Positions 16,602 through 25,514 are shown, numbered from the stretch's first letter. The stretch: 64,000 nucleotides of DNA from Arthrobacter sp042667405 (GCF_042667405.1 NZ_JBHVAL010000013.1:62001-126000), one strand, 5' to 3'. The notes: generated by a model from the letters alone, not told the origin. Made by a program: numbers and translations.

Positions 16602-17945
16602 TCAGAGTCCGAACGTCTCGGATTCTTCGAAGGGTCCCACCACTGTGATGGTTCGCGGAGCCTCGGCCAGTTCACGGGCGAGTTCCTGTACTTCCTCCAC
16701 CGTGACCGCCTGGATGCGGGCCAGGGTTTCGTCGATGTCCTGGAACTCACCGGAAACCAGCTCTGCCCGGCCAAGCCGCGACATCCGGGAACCCGTGTCC
16801 TCGAGGGCCAGGACAATCCCGCCGCTGAGCTGCCCCACGGCCTTCCTGAGTTCCTCTGCCGTAATACCATCCTTGGCGAGTTTGTCCAGCTCCACGCCCA
16901 GAAGCTCCAACACCTGACGGACCTTGGAAGGCGTGCAGCCGGCATACATGCCGAAGTATCCGGCATCCGCATAGGCCGCAGTGAAGGAGTACGTCGAGTA
17001 CACCAGCCCGCGCTTTTCGCGGATCTCCTGGAAGAGCCGCGAGGACATGCCGCCGCCCAGTACCGCGTTGAGGACACTCATGACAAAGCGGCGATCGTCC
17101 GTGGCAACCATCGTCGGGCAACCCATGATGATGTTTGCCTGTTCCACGGGACGCTTGACCACGTGAAGTCCCGACGTACCGGTGATCACTGCCCGTTCGG
17201 TCCCGCGCCGGTTCACTGGAGCGGCGTCGGGGTCAAGCTGCCAGCCCGCAGCGGTCAAAGCGTCGAGCACCAGCCCGCAGACGACGTCGTGATCCAGTCC
17301 GCCAGCGGCCGTGATGACCAGCTCTTCCGGGCGGTAGTAACGCTGGTAGTGTTCCCACACAGAATCGCGTGCGACGGCCTTGATGGCGTCCGGCGTTCCG
17401 CCGATGGGGCGCGCCAATGGATGCTCACCCAGCACGGCGGCCACGAACTTCTCATGGGCGACGTCCGTGGGGTCATCACTGTCCATGGCGATTTCCTCGA
17501 GGATGACATCGCGTTCCTGCTCAAGCTCGGCGGGGTCCAGAACCGCACCGGTGATCATGTCCGCAATGACATCGATGGCCATGGGGAGATCGGTGTCCAA
17601 GACCCGGGCGAAGTAGCAGGTGCTTTCCTTTGCCGTTGCGGCGTTGGACTCGCCGCCCACCTCATCGAAGGCGGACGCTATTTCCAGGGCGGTGCGGCGC
17701 TTGGTGCCCTTGAACAAGAGGTGTTCAAGGAAGTGTGTTGATCCGTGCTGGCCTTCTGCCTCGTCGCGTGAACCTACTGCCACCCAGAACCCGATGGTGG
17801 CCGAACGCTGGCCCGGCATCGCCTCGGTCAGGACGCGCACGCCGCCGGGAAGGACCGAACGCCGAACGACGGAACCGCCCTCGGCACCATGGATCAATTC
17901 GCCGCCGGGAAGGGTCTGCTCCAGCGGCAAGGGTACGACAGTCAT
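16602..17945 (-). CDS. M16-family zinc metallopeptidase
   Basis: 447-aa pitrilysin/mitochondrial-processing-peptidase-like protein, usual for the gene downstream of pnp in Gram-positives. Zn-binding inverted motif HFLEH within STHFLEHLLFKGT and the distal Glu in ELEQERDVILEEI are intact, so it should be catalytically active; the second lobe carries the R..Y-type substrate site (LFQEIREKRGLVYSTYSF). No signal peptide. ATG 17945 is preceded by GAAAGG; a TTG one codon earlier is the alternative. Natural substrates of this subfamily are poorly known. Confidence 0.9.
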   Translation of the reverse strand: MTVVPLPLEQTLPGGELIHGAEGGSVVRRSVLPGGVRVLTEAMPGQRSATIGFWVAVGSRDEAEGQHGSTHFLEHLLFKGTKRRTALEIASAFDEVGGESNAATAKESTCYFARVLDTDLPMAIDVIADMITGAVLDPAELEQERDVILEEIAMDSDDPTDVAHEKFVAAVLGEHPLARPIGGTPDAIKAVARDSVWEHYQRYYRPEELVITAAGGLDHDVVCGLVLDALTAAGWQLDPDAAPVNRRGTERAVITGTSGLHVVKRPVEQANIIMGCPTMVATDDRRFVMSVLNAVLGGGMSSRLFQEIREKRGLVYSTYSFTAAYADAGYFGMYAGCTPSKVRQVLELLGVELDKLAKDGITAEELRKAVGQLSGGIVLALEDTGSRMSRLGRAELVSGEFQDIDETLARIQAVTVEEVQELARELAEAPRTITVVGPFEESETFGL

Positions 17946-17979
17946 CAAGGCCTTTCAGGTTTTCGGGTTAAGGCCGGAA

Positions 17980-18011
17980 GGGCCGGTGGACCTTTTCAAG
18001 TCCACCGGCCC
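17980..18011 (-). terminator. Hairpin between pnp and the M16 peptidase gene
   Basis: Perfect 12-bp arms GGGCCGGTGGAC (17980-17991) and its complement (18000-18011) with an 8-nt loop, in the 88-bp gap. No T-tract follows, so it may attenuate rather than stop transcription into the peptidase gene. Confidence 0.55.
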
Positions 18012-18033
18012 CGCCGGGTGTACTGCTTACAGA

Positions 18034-20286
18034 CTACTCTGCAGAAGCTTCAGCGGTTTCGGCCGGAGCTTCCTCTGCGGTTGCGCCTTCTTCTTCGGCA
18101 ACAACCGGCGAGAGGGACAGCTTTCCGCGGTCATCGATCTTGGTGATCTCGACCTGGACCTTCTGGCCCACGGAGACGACATCTTCGACGTTGTCCACGC
18201 GCTTGCCGTTGGCCAGCTTGCGGAGCTCGGAGATGTGCAGCAGGCCGTCCTTGCCCGGGGTAAGGGAAACGAAGGCGCCGAAGGTGGTGGTCTTGACGAC
18301 CGTACCCAGGTAGCGCTCACCGATTTCCGGTACCTGCGGGTTGGCGATGGCGTTGATGGCCGAACGCGCAGCGTCTGCGGACGGGCCGTTGGTAGCGCCG
18401 ATGTAGACGGTGCCGTCATCTTCGATGGAGATGTCCGCGCCGGTGTCTTCCTGGATCTGGTTGATCATCTTGCCCTTGGGGCCGATGACCTCGCCGATCT
18501 TGTCCACGGGGATCTTGACGGCGATAACGCGCGGGGCGAACTCGGAGAGCTCGTCCGGGGTGTCGATCGCGGCGTTGATGACCTCGAGGATGTGGAGGCG
18601 GGCTTCGCGGGCCTGCTTCAGTGCTGCTGCCAGCACGGATGCGGGGATACCGTCCAGCTTGGTGTCCAGCTGGATGGCCGTGACGAACTCGGACGTACCG
18701 GCGACCTTGAAGTCCATGTCGCCGAAAGCGTCTTCGGCGCCGAGGATGTCGGTCAGGGCAGCGTAGCGGGTCTGGCCGTCAACCTGGTCGGAAACCAGGC
18801 CCATGGCGATACCGGCAACGGCAGCCTTCAGCGGCACACCTGCGTTGAGCATGGAAAGCGTCGAGGCGCAGACCGAGCCCATGGACGTCGAACCGTTGGA
18901 ACCGAGGGCTTCGGAAACCTGGCGGATGGCGTAAGGGAACTCTTCGCGGGTGGGCAGAACCGGAACCAAGGCACGCTCTGCGAGGGCACCGTGGCCGATT
19001 TCGCGACGCTTCGGGGAACCGACGCGGCCGGTCTCGCCGGTGGAGTACGGCGGGAAGTTGTAGTTGTGCATGTACCGCTTGCGCGTTACCGGCGACAACG
19101 AGTCGATCTGCTGCTCCATCTTGAGCATGTTCAGCGTGGTGACACCCATGATCTGGGTCTCGCCGCGTTCGAAGATGGCCGAGCCGTGAACGCGGGGAAG
19201 AACCTCGACCTCGGCGGTCAGCTGGCGGATGTCCGTCAGGCCACGGCCGTCGATGCGGATCTGGTCCTTGAGGATGCGCTGGCGCACGACGTGCTTGGTG
19301 ACCGAGCGGAACGCTGCGGACAGCTCCTTTTCGCGGCCCTCGAACTCGCCGGCGAGTGCGCCGAGGACTTCGTCCTTGAGAGCGTCGGAAGCGTTGTCGC
19401 GCTCCTGCTTGTCAGCGATCTGGAACACAGCGGCCAGCTTGTCAGCGGCAGCAGCTTCGACAGCAGCGTAGACGTCGTCCTGGTAGTCCAGGAAGACCGG
19501 GAACTCGACCGTGGGCTTGGCAGCGCGGGCTGCCAGGTCCGCCTGTGCTTCACACAGTGCCTTGATGAACGGCTTGGCGGCCTCAAGACCCTCGGAAACA
19601 ACCTCTTCGGTGGGGGCAGTGGCGCCCTGTTCCTTGATGAGGCTCCAGGAGTTGTCCGTGGCTTCGGCTTCAACCATCATGATGGCGACGTCGTCACCGG
19701 CGATGCGGCCGGCGACAACCATGTTGAACACGGCGTTCTCGAGCTGGGAGTGCTTGGGGAAGGCAACCCACTGCGAACCCTGCTCGTCGGCGATGAGGGC
19801 AACGCGGACGCCACCGATCGGGCCGGAGAAGGGGAGGCCGGAAAGCTGCGTGGACATCGAGGACGCGTTGATGGCGACGACGTCGTAGAGCTCATCGGGG
19901 TTGATCGCCAGAACGGTGACGACGATCTGGACCTCGTTGCGCAGGCCCTTGACGAAGGCCGGGCGCAGCGGGCGGTCCATAAGGCGGCAAGCCAGGATGG
20001 CTTCGGTGGACGGGCGGCCTTCGCGGCGGAAGAACGAGCCCGGGATGCGGCCGGCCGCGTACATGCGCTCTTCGACGTCGACCGTCAGCGGGAAGAAGTC
20101 GAAACCTTCGCGCGGCTGCTTGCCGGCGGTGGTTGCGGAGAGAAGCGCGGTGTCATCGTCGATGTAAACCATCGAAGCGCCGGCTGCCTGCTTGGCAAGG
20201 CGACCGGTTTCGAAGCGAATGACGCGCTTGCCGAACCGGCCGTTGTCGATGATGGCTTCGGAGAACTGGATTTCGGGACCCTCCAT
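18034..20286 (-). CDS. pnp: Polyribonucleotide nucleotidyltransferase (PNPase)
   Basis: Phosphorolytic 3'-to-5' exoribonuclease of mRNA decay; can also synthesise RNA tails. 750 aa: two RNase PH-like cores joined by a helical domain, then KH (about residues 600-660; IGPKGKMINQIQEDTGA) and S1 (about 670-735; GTVVKTTTFGAFVSLTPGKDG) RNA-binding domains. The acidic Ala/Glu-rich tail ends the protein. ATG 20286 has an excellent GGAGGTGA ribosome binding site. It follows rpsO with a 238-bp leader, the same pairing in which enterobacterial pnp is autoregulated, but no specific leader element is identifiable here. Confidence 0.96.
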   Translation of the reverse strand: MEGPEIQFSEAIIDNGRFGKRVIRFETGRLAKQAAGASMVYIDDDTALLSATTAGKQPREGFDFFPLTVDVEERMYAAGRIPGSFFRREGRPSTEAILACRLMDRPLRPAFVKGLRNEVQIVVTVLAINPDELYDVVAINASSMSTQLSGLPFSGPIGGVRVALIADEQGSQWVAFPKHSQLENAVFNMVVAGRIAGDDVAIMMVEAEATDNSWSLIKEQGATAPTEEVVSEGLEAAKPFIKALCEAQADLAARAAKPTVEFPVFLDYQDDVYAAVEAAAADKLAAVFQIADKQERDNASDALKDEVLGALAGEFEGREKELSAAFRSVTKHVVRQRILKDQIRIDGRGLTDIRQLTAEVEVLPRVHGSAIFERGETQIMGVTTLNMLKMEQQIDSLSPVTRKRYMHNYNFPPYSTGETGRVGSPKRREIGHGALAERALVPVLPTREEFPYAIRQVSEALGSNGSTSMGSVCASTLSMLNAGVPLKAAVAGIAMGLVSDQVDGQTRYAALTDILGAEDAFGDMDFKVAGTSEFVTAIQLDTKLDGIPASVLAAALKQAREARLHILEVINAAIDTPDELSEFAPRVIAVKIPVDKIGEVIGPKGKMINQIQEDTGADISIEDDGTVYIGATNGPSADAARSAINAIANPQVPEIGERYLGTVVKTTTFGAFVSLTPGKDGLLHISELRKLANGKRVDNVEDVVSVGQKVQVEITKIDDRGKLSLSPVVAEEEGATAEEAPAETAEASAE

Positions 20287-20524
20287 GGAGAGTCACCTCC
20301 GTTTCTGTTAGCGGAAGTCCACCGCATCAACCCAGGCCTCTTCTTTTTTACTGGCCTGTACTACACCCGGTCATCGATCGAGATCCACGGGCTGCACCTC
20401 CTGCGGCACATATCCCGGGAATCACTACCGAGGACCGCGAATGCGCGATGCGGTTGATTCCTGTGTTTAGTTGTTGGTGAAGAAGGCGGCCCGTTCCTCG
20501 AAGGACCGGGCCGCCAAAGACAGA
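20287..20524 (-). other. Long pnp 5' leader / rpsO-pnp intergenic region
   Basis: 238 bp without a gene. It holds the rpsO terminator hairpin (20485-20515), then about 170 bp up to the pnp ribosome binding site. An octamer ACCGCATC near 20320 is complementary to GATGCGGT near 20450, so the two ends of the leader could pair; this may be chance. A pnp promoter is expected here but not clearly identifiable. Confidence 0.4.
20485..20515 (-). terminator. rpsO terminator hairpin
   Basis: Arms GGCGGCCCG (20485-20493) and CGGGCCGCC (20507-20515), with an inner 4-bp TCCT/AGGA stem and a 3-nt loop. Very GC-rich, located 10 bp after the rpsO stop. No T-tract. Confidence 0.65.
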
Positions 20525-20794
20525 CTAGCGGCGCAGGCCGAGACGCTCGATGAGCGAACGGTAGCGGGCGATGTCGGTGTCCTTCAGGTAGGAAAGCATG
20601 CGCTTGCGACGACCAACCAGTGCGAGGAGACCGCGCTGGGTGTGGAAGTCGTGCTTGTGCTCCTTCATGTGCTCAGTCAGATCCTTGATCCGCTGGGTCA
20701 GGACTGCAACCTGGACCTCGGGCGAACCGGTGTCGCCTTCAGAGGTTGCGTATTCCTTGATGATGGACTGCTTTACAGCGGCGTCAAGTGCCAC
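20525..20794 (-). CDS. rpsO: 30S ribosomal protein S15
   Basis: 89-aa primary 16S rRNA-binding protein of the small subunit. Conserved features: TGSPEVQVAVLTQRI, the loop HKHDFHTQRGLL and LVGRRKRMLSYL; ends RYRSLIERLGLRR as usual. GTG start at 20794 with AGGAG 5 nt upstream; the longer frame to 20911 lacks family sequence. A good promoter lies about 120 bp upstream (20917-20946), leaving a leader of roughly 115 nt where S15 autoregulation could act. Confidence 0.96.
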   Translation of the reverse strand: MALDAAVKQSIIKEYATSEGDTGSPEVQVAVLTQRIKDLTEHMKEHKHDFHTQRGLLALVGRRKRMLSYLKDTDIARYRSLIERLGLRR

Positions 20795-20916
20795 GTGAAC
20801 TCCTAGAGTTGTGCCGTGCTTCCCGATGCAGCGCCTCGCTGACGGGTTGTCCTTGGGGCGTCTCCACACACAAAAACAGGTCCAGCTGCCACGGACTGCG
20901 GCCAGAACCATTTACC

Positions 20917-20946
20917 AGTTTACCGGCAGGCCGCCAGTGTTGTCGA
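20917..20946 (-). promoter_or_regulatory. Promoter of rpsO
   Basis: Minus strand: -35 TCGACA (20946-20941), 18-bp spacer, -10 TAAACT (20922-20917). Located just after the ribF stop, upstream of rpsO. Confidence 0.5.
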
Positions 20947-20953
20947 AAATCCC

Positions 20954-21937
20954 CTACAGCGGGGCGAGCAGCTCCCGTGCCTGGGCCACGTCGAGGCACA
21001 TTTGTTCCACCAGCGCTTCCGGCCCACGGTAGGCAACCATCCCCCGCAGGCGCCGGGTGAATTCGACCGCAACTGTCTGGCCGTAGAGGTCGAAGTCTTC
21101 AACGTTCTCTTCGGGACGGTCGATCACATGGGCCTCGACCTGGCGGCTGACGCCATCGAAAGTGGGGTTTGAACCCACGGAGATGGCGGCCGGCCACCGC
21201 GTACCTGATTCATCGATCAGCCAGCCGGCATAGATGCCGTCGGCCGGGATGTAGCCCGTCGAATCCGGGGAAAGGTTGGCTGTGGGGAATCCGAGATCGC
21301 GTCCACGGGCAGCACCATGAACCACTTCGCCCCGCATCCGGTGCGGCCTGCCGAGCACGGCAGCAGCTGTGACCACGTCGCCTTCGGACAAGGCCTCCCT
21401 CACCCAAGTGGAAGAACAGCGGCGGTCGGCATCGCCGTCGTGATGAAGCGGGAAGCCGCCTGCGCCGTATTCATGGACCACCTGCACACCAAAGCCCAGA
21501 TGTTCGCCCAGCTCCTGCATCGTGACAACGTCGCCCACATTCCCAGCACCGAAACGGAGATCGTGGCCCACTACTATGTGGGCGGCATGGAGTCCGTCGA
21601 GCAGGATGTCACGCACGAACTCAACAGGCGACATCGCTGCAAGGTCCAATGTGTATTTCATGACCAGGACGGCGTCGACGCCGGTATCAGCCAGTGCGTC
21701 CAGCTTGTCCTGGAGGCCCATGATCAGCTCAGGCGCAGCATCCGGCCGGTGGACCTGCGCCGGGTGGGGATCGAACGTCACAGCAACCGAGGGAATGTCG
21801 TACCGCTTCGCGGTGTCCGTCAGTTGGGCCAGGACATGCTGGTGGCCCCGATGTACCCCGTCAAAATTGCCGATAGTGACAACGGTGGGTCCGAAGTCCT
21901 TGGGGACCTCAGTGGGATCGTTCCAGATGTGGACCAT
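20954..21937 (-). CDS. ribF: Bifunctional riboflavin kinase / FAD synthetase
   Basis: Converts riboflavin to FMN and FMN to FAD. 327 aa. N-terminal adenylyltransferase domain with GNFDGVHRGHQHVL (HxGH-type nucleotide site) and CSSTWVREAL; C-terminal kinase domain with GRDLGFPTANL and GIYAGW, followed by SVGSNPTFDG. ATG 21937 has AAGGCGAGG upstream; a TTG one codon earlier is possible. Gene order ribF-rpsO is common in Actinobacteria, with truB close by. Confidence 0.95.
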   Translation of the reverse strand: MVHIWNDPTEVPKDFGPTVVTIGNFDGVHRGHQHVLAQLTDTAKRYDIPSVAVTFDPHPAQVHRPDAAPELIMGLQDKLDALADTGVDAVLVMKYTLDLAAMSPVEFVRDILLDGLHAAHIVVGHDLRFGAGNVGDVVTMQELGEHLGFGVQVVHEYGAGGFPLHHDGDADRRCSSTWVREALSEGDVVTAAAVLGRPHRMRGEVVHGAARGRDLGFPTANLSPDSTGYIPADGIYAGWLIDESGTRWPAAISVGSNPTFDGVSRQVEAHVIDRPEENVEDFDLYGQTVAVEFTRRLRGMVAYRGPEALVEQMCLDVAQARELLAPL

Positions 21938-22025
21938 CAACCTCGCCTTTTACTGCAGATGTTCATTCCGTCCGGCAACCTCCCGGCTCCGGAACAATCT
22001 AAGGTTACCCGCAAGGGCAGACGGC

Positions 22026-22460
22026 TCAGGACGGTCGCCGCTTGTTGAGCCACAGAAGCCCGAGGATCGGCAGCAGCAACGGTACGAAGCCATAGCCGCG
22101 CCCGAACAGTGACCACACCGTGTCATGCGGGAAAGCGACCGGATCGAAGAGGCTGATCGCGCCAACCACCAGCACACCCACCAGTTCAGTGAGCACCGCA
22201 GCCAGCGAGACCTTGAACCAGGTGCGGCCCGGCTTCGCCAGCGAAACGGTCGCCACAATGTAGACGACGGCGGCAAATGCCGAAAGGATGTGCGCCAGCG
22301 GAGCCTCGGCGAACTTGGTGGCAATCTGGTAGCCGGCGCGCGCCGTCGCCGACAGGGCGAACACTGCATACACCGCAATCAGCAGACGTCCGGGGCCTGT
22401 GTTCGGCGTATCTTTTTGCTTCGGCTGTTGGCCGGCGGAGTTGGTCTCGGTTCCAGTCAC
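22026..22460 (-). CDS. Four-helix membrane protein of unknown function
   Basis: About 144 aa from GTG 22460 (AAGGAAG 8 nt upstream); a TTG at 22478 would add six residues. After a polar Gln/Lys-rich N-terminus come four hydrophobic helices, ending KRRPS. No catalytic motif recognised. It follows a similar-sized membrane gene by 20 nt and the two probably form a unit with truB upstream. A membrane pair of unknown role is all that can be said. Confidence 0.7.
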   Translation of the reverse strand: MTGTETNSAGQQPKQKDTPNTGPGRLLIAVYAVFALSATARAGYQIATKFAEAPLAHILSAFAAVVYIVATVSLAKPGRTWFKVSLAAVLTELVGVLVVGAISLFDPVAFPHDTVWSLFGRGYGFVPLLLPILGLLWLNKRRPS

Positions 22461-22480
22461 TTCGTGTTCTTCCTTCAAGG

Positions 22481-22834
22481 TCAGTACCAGATCTGGTTCA
22501 TGCGGGCACCCATCACAAGGACCGTCACACCCACCGCCGCCAGGACGAAGTTGCTCCAGCGGGTGCGCTCAAGAATTGCCCAGTACACCGCACCCAGCGG
22601 GATGATCAGCGCGGTCAGCATATAGCCCCAGAATTCCCATGGCTCACCGGCGATCTGCTCGCCCAAGGCAACGCGGACGATCGATCCCACCAGATACACC
22701 AGCAGCACCACTTCGACCGCCAGCACGGAGTAGATCGTGGGATCGTTGGGCGCCTTCTTCATCAAACCGGCGACGATGCACAGGATGGTCGAAACCAGCC
22801 CGACGATCAGGAGTGCGTAAAAATACCCGTCCAT
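22481..22834 (-). CDS. Small four-helix membrane protein of unknown function
   Basis: 117 aa with four hydrophobic helices (about residues 4-24, 36-57, 68-88, 94-112), almost no soluble part, ending NQIWY. ATG 22834 follows the truB stop by 2 nt, so it is very probably translated from the truB transcript. The next gene also encodes a four-helix membrane protein. No known family recognised; the pair resembles conserved actinobacterial membrane proteins of unknown function. Confidence 0.75.
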   Translation of the reverse strand: MDGYFYALLIVGLVSTILCIVAGLMKKAPNDPTIYSVLAVEVVLLVYLVGSIVRVALGEQIAGEPWEFWGYMLTALIIPLGAVYWAILERTRWSNFVLAAVGVTVLVMGARMNQIWY

Positions 22835-22836
22835 GC

Positions 22837-23802
22837 CTACTCCGCCTGGCCCGTTCCGGAGGCGGCGCCGGTTCCGGCGCCCGTTCCGGTTCCGGAGCCT
22901 GTCCCGGGCGCAAAGACCAGCACCGGCTTGGCGAAGGTGCCTGAGTCTGCCAACAGTGCCACCAACTCCCCCGACGGCGCGAACGCTGCGGCAGGTTTGT
23001 CGGCCGTGGCCGCATCAGGAGTGCCTGCCCCGGGACCAGCGGCAATGCGGCGGCCGAAGGAGATCTCCGTTGTTTCTTCCTCGCTCAGCTCACGGTTTGG
23101 CATGAGGGCGCGTGCGGCCAAGGACATGTCAAGGACTTCGAGCTCTTCTGCCAGTTCCTCCAAGGTTCTGGCCTGATCGATGGAATACGGGCCGACCTGG
23201 GTGCGTCGGAGGGCGGTGAGGTGGCCACCTACGCCCAGTGCGTAGCCGAGGTCGCGGGCCAAAGCCCGGATGTACGTTCCCGAGGAGCATTCGACGGTGA
23301 CGTCGACGTCAACCACCCTGCCGCCGTCGGGCCTGTTGACCGCGTGGATATCGAAACGGTGGATAGTGACCGGCCGGGCAGCGAGTTTGACCTCTTCCCC
23401 CGAGCGGACACGGGCGTAGGAACGCTCGCCGTTGACTTTGATGGCACTGACACTGCTGGGGACCTGCTGGATGGGACCGGTCAGCGCGGCGACACCGGCA
23501 GCAATGGCTTTATCGGTGACGGCGGCTGCGCTGCGGGTTTCTGTGACCTCGCCTTCGGCGTCGTCGGTGATGGTGGTCTCGCCCAGCCTGATGGTGGCGG
23601 TGTAGGTCTTGGATGTGCCCACGATGTAGGTCAGCAGCCGTGTTGCCTTGTTAATGCCGATCACCAGCACCCCGGTGGCCATGGGATCAAGGGTCCCTGC
23701 ATGCCCCACTTTCCGGGTGCCGGCCAGCCGCCGCATCCGTCCAACCACGTCGTGGCTGGTCCATCCCTGCGGTTTGTCAACGATTACCAGTCCAGAAAGC
23801 AC
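22837..23802 (-). CDS. truB: tRNA pseudouridine-55 synthase TruB
   Basis: Makes pseudouridine 55 in the T-loop of tRNAs. 321 aa from GTG 23802. SGLVIVDKPQGWTSHDVV opens the family domain; catalytic Asp in VGHAGTLDPMATGVL; also TKTYTATIRLG-like and GTYIRALARDLG motifs. The longer frame to 24012 lies over the divergent aminotransferase and is rejected; TATACT ends exactly 7 nt before the GTG, so the transcript is leaderless. The C-terminal 25 residues are an odd Gly/Thr/Ser repeat tail unlike the usual ending. Confidence 0.94.
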   Translation of the reverse strand: MLSGLVIVDKPQGWTSHDVVGRMRRLAGTRKVGHAGTLDPMATGVLVIGINKATRLLTYIVGTSKTYTATIRLGETTITDDAEGEVTETRSAAAVTDKAIAAGVAALTGPIQQVPSSVSAIKVNGERSYARVRSGEEVKLAARPVTIHRFDIHAVNRPDGGRVVDVDVTVECSSGTYIRALARDLGYALGVGGHLTALRRTQVGPYSIDQARTLEELAEELEVLDMSLAARALMPNRELSEEETTEISFGRRIAAGPGAGTPDAATADKPAAAFAPSGELVALLADSGTFAKPVLVFAPGTGSGTGTGAGTGAASGTGQAE

Positions 23803-23836
23803 GCTTACCAGTATATGGGTGGCTAGGATGGCTCCC
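23803..23836. promoter_or_regulatory. Divergent leaderless promoters of truB and the aminotransferase
   Basis: Only 34 bp separate the two starts. TATACT (minus strand, 23815-23810) stands 7 nt before the truB GTG, and TAGGAT (plus, 23824-23829) stands 7 nt before the aminotransferase ATG at 23837. The two transcription complexes would overlap, so firing is probably mutually exclusive. Confidence 0.6.
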
Positions 23837-25006
23837 ATGCCTGAGCTTGCCGCGCACGTCCGCGACGTCCCCGTGAACCAGATCCGCGAAATCACAGAAG
23901 CCGCCTGGGCCACCCCCGGGGCGATCGTCCTGAGCATCGGAGAGCCAGGGTTCGCACTGCCCCGCCACATCCTGGATGCCGGGATCGCGTGCCTGGACCG
24001 GGACGAGACCAACTACACGCCCAACGCGGGCATTCCGGCCCTTCGTGAAGCCTTTGCCGCGCGGTTCCGGGAACAGCAAGGCGTGGACATCGGCGCCGAC
24101 CGGGTCTACGTTGTGGACGGCGCGCAACAAGGCCTGCATTTCGCCATGAGCCTGCTCCTGTCCCCCGGTGACGAAATCCTCATCCCCAACCCCGGGTACC
24201 CCACGTTCGCCATGACAACCCGGCTGCTGCACGCAGTTCCCGTGCAGTATCCGCTGTACCCGCACAACGACTTCCAGCCGCACATCGAGGACATCGAAGC
24301 CCTCATCACGCCCCGGACCAAGGTGTTGATGCTGAACTCGCCGTCCAATCCGCTCGGCGCGGTCTTCAGCGAGGAGACCACCCGGCAGCTGGTTGCCCTT
24401 GCCGTCAAGCACGATCTGTGGATCATTTCCGACGAGTGCTATGAAGCCTTTACCTTCGACGTCCCACACGTCAGCCCGGTCCGTTTTGACAGTGCCATAC
24501 CCGGCGAGTCCAGGGTGTTCGCTTCCCTGACGCTTTCCAAAACGTACGGCCTGACCGGTCTGCGTATCGGTGCGCTGGTCTGCCCGCCGGGGTTGGAGCA
24601 GAAGATGAACAATGTCATGGAATCGATCGTCTCGTGTGTAGCGTCGCCGTCGCAGTACGCGGCCTTGGCGGCGCTGACCGGGCCGCAGGAGTATATTTCC
24701 ACCGCCCGCGAGCACTATCGGAGCAACCGCGACGCAGCCTCGGCCGTGCTGGCGGAGAAGAACATCCCCTACCTGGGTGCGCAGGGAGCCTTCTACCTGT
24801 GGGCCGACGTTTCGCACGTGAGCGACGGCGACGTCCGCACCTGGGTGCGCAAGTTCCTTGCGGACCCAGGCGTGTCGTTTGCGCCCGGAACGGCCTTCGG
24901 GTCGATCGGTGAGGGCTGGATCCGGATTGCGTTGTGCGGCGGCCAGGAGGACCTGCTCGACGGCGTCAGCCGCCTTCCAGCCCGGCCAGGCTCCGGCGCG
25001 TCCTGA
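23837..25006 (+). CDS. Class I/II pyridoxal-phosphate aminotransferase
   Basis: 389 aa. Fold-type I features: NYTPNAGIPALREAFA, LNSPSNPLGAVFS, SDECYEAF, and the Schiff-base lysine in LTLSKTYGLTGLRIG, with a late FAPGTAFG and IRIALCGG containing the substrate Arg. Substrate not determinable; aspartate/aromatic or valine-pyruvate type are candidates. ATG 23837 is preferred over 23828 because TAGGAT ends 7 nt upstream. Stands alone, divergent from truB, with the deaminase gene convergent 11 bp downstream. Confidence 0.9.
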   Translation: MPELAAHVRDVPVNQIREITEAAWATPGAIVLSIGEPGFALPRHILDAGIACLDRDETNYTPNAGIPALREAFAARFREQQGVDIGADRVYVVDGAQQGLHFAMSLLLSPGDEILIPNPGYPTFAMTTRLLHAVPVQYPLYPHNDFQPHIEDIEALITPRTKVLMLNSPSNPLGAVFSEETTRQLVALAVKHDLWIISDECYEAFTFDVPHVSPVRFDSAIPGESRVFASLTLSKTYGLTGLRIGALVCPPGLEQKMNNVMESIVSCVASPSQYAALAALTGPQEYISTAREHYRSNRDAASAVLAEKNIPYLGAQGAFYLWADVSHVSDGDVRTWVRKFLADPGVSFAPGTAFGSIGEGWIRIALCGGQEDLLDGVSRLPARPGSGAS

Positions 25007-25017
25007 GAGGGACAGCC

Positions 25018-25500
25018 CTAGTAGGCAGTGCGTCGGACGTGGTTCCGCCATGCTTCGAAGGGCTGGTCCGCAGCCGGGAGCTCGAAGTGTTCCACGGGCA
25101 GAAGCGCGGGCCTGGAACCGTTGAAGTATTCGTAGAACAGGGCATCGTCAAAGCCCGCCCGTGCCGCACCGTTTCTGTCAGCCGCGAAGTAGACGTGCCC
25201 GATCCTGGCCCACAGCGTCGCCGAGAGGCACAGCGGGCACGGTTCGCAGCTGGTGTAGAGCACCGAACCCGAGAGATCGAACTTCCTGATGGCAGCGGCG
25301 GCCCGGCGGATTGCCACTACCTCGGCGTGGGCTGTGGGATCGTGGTCCCTGGTTACCCGGTTGACCCCCTCATGGGCGGTTCCGTCCGGAGTGACCACAA
25401 TGGCGCCGAATGGTCCGCCGCCGTCGGAAACGTTCTGGACGGCCAGCTCTATGGCCCGGTTCAGGTATTCATCACGCTGGTGAGCACTGTGCGCCGACAT
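25018..25500 (-). CDS. Nucleoside/guanine deaminase
   Basis: 160-aa cytidine-deaminase-fold enzyme resembling Bacillus GuaD, which hydrolyses guanine to xanthine. Zn site: HAEVVAIR (His and catalytic Glu) and TSCEPCPLCLSATLW (two Cys ligands). The tail FEAWRNHVRRTAY fits the guanine deaminase family, whose domain-swapped C-terminus closes the active site. tRNA adenosine deaminase (TadA) is the main alternative, but TadA lacks this C-terminus. TAGGAT lies 7 nt before ATG 25500. The long hairpin 25515-25579 directly abuts this promoter. Confidence 0.8.
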   Translation of the reverse strand: MSAHSAHQRDEYLNRAIELAVQNVSDGGGPFGAIVVTPDGTAHEGVNRVTRDHDPTAHAEVVAIRRAAAAIRKFDLSGSVLYTSCEPCPLCLSATLWARIGHVYFAADRNGAARAGFDDALFYEYFNGSRPALLPVEHFELPAADQPFEAWRNHVRRTAY

Positions 25501-25514
25501 GCTCCGATCCTAAC

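Noticed and set aside
20316..20456. Complementary octamers at both ends of the pnp leader
   Set aside because: 8 bp of complementarity over 130 nt is expected by chance in high-GC DNA; recorded only as a feature note.
17620..20457. 945-codon plus-strand open frame opposite pnp
   Set aside because: Composition artefact antisense to a clear PNPase gene; runs across the pnp promoter and has no family sequence.
21150..21190. GTTTGAACCCACGG resembling a tRNA T-arm in reverse
   Set aside because: Lies within ribF codons for SVGSNPTFDG and no cloverleaf can be formed around it.
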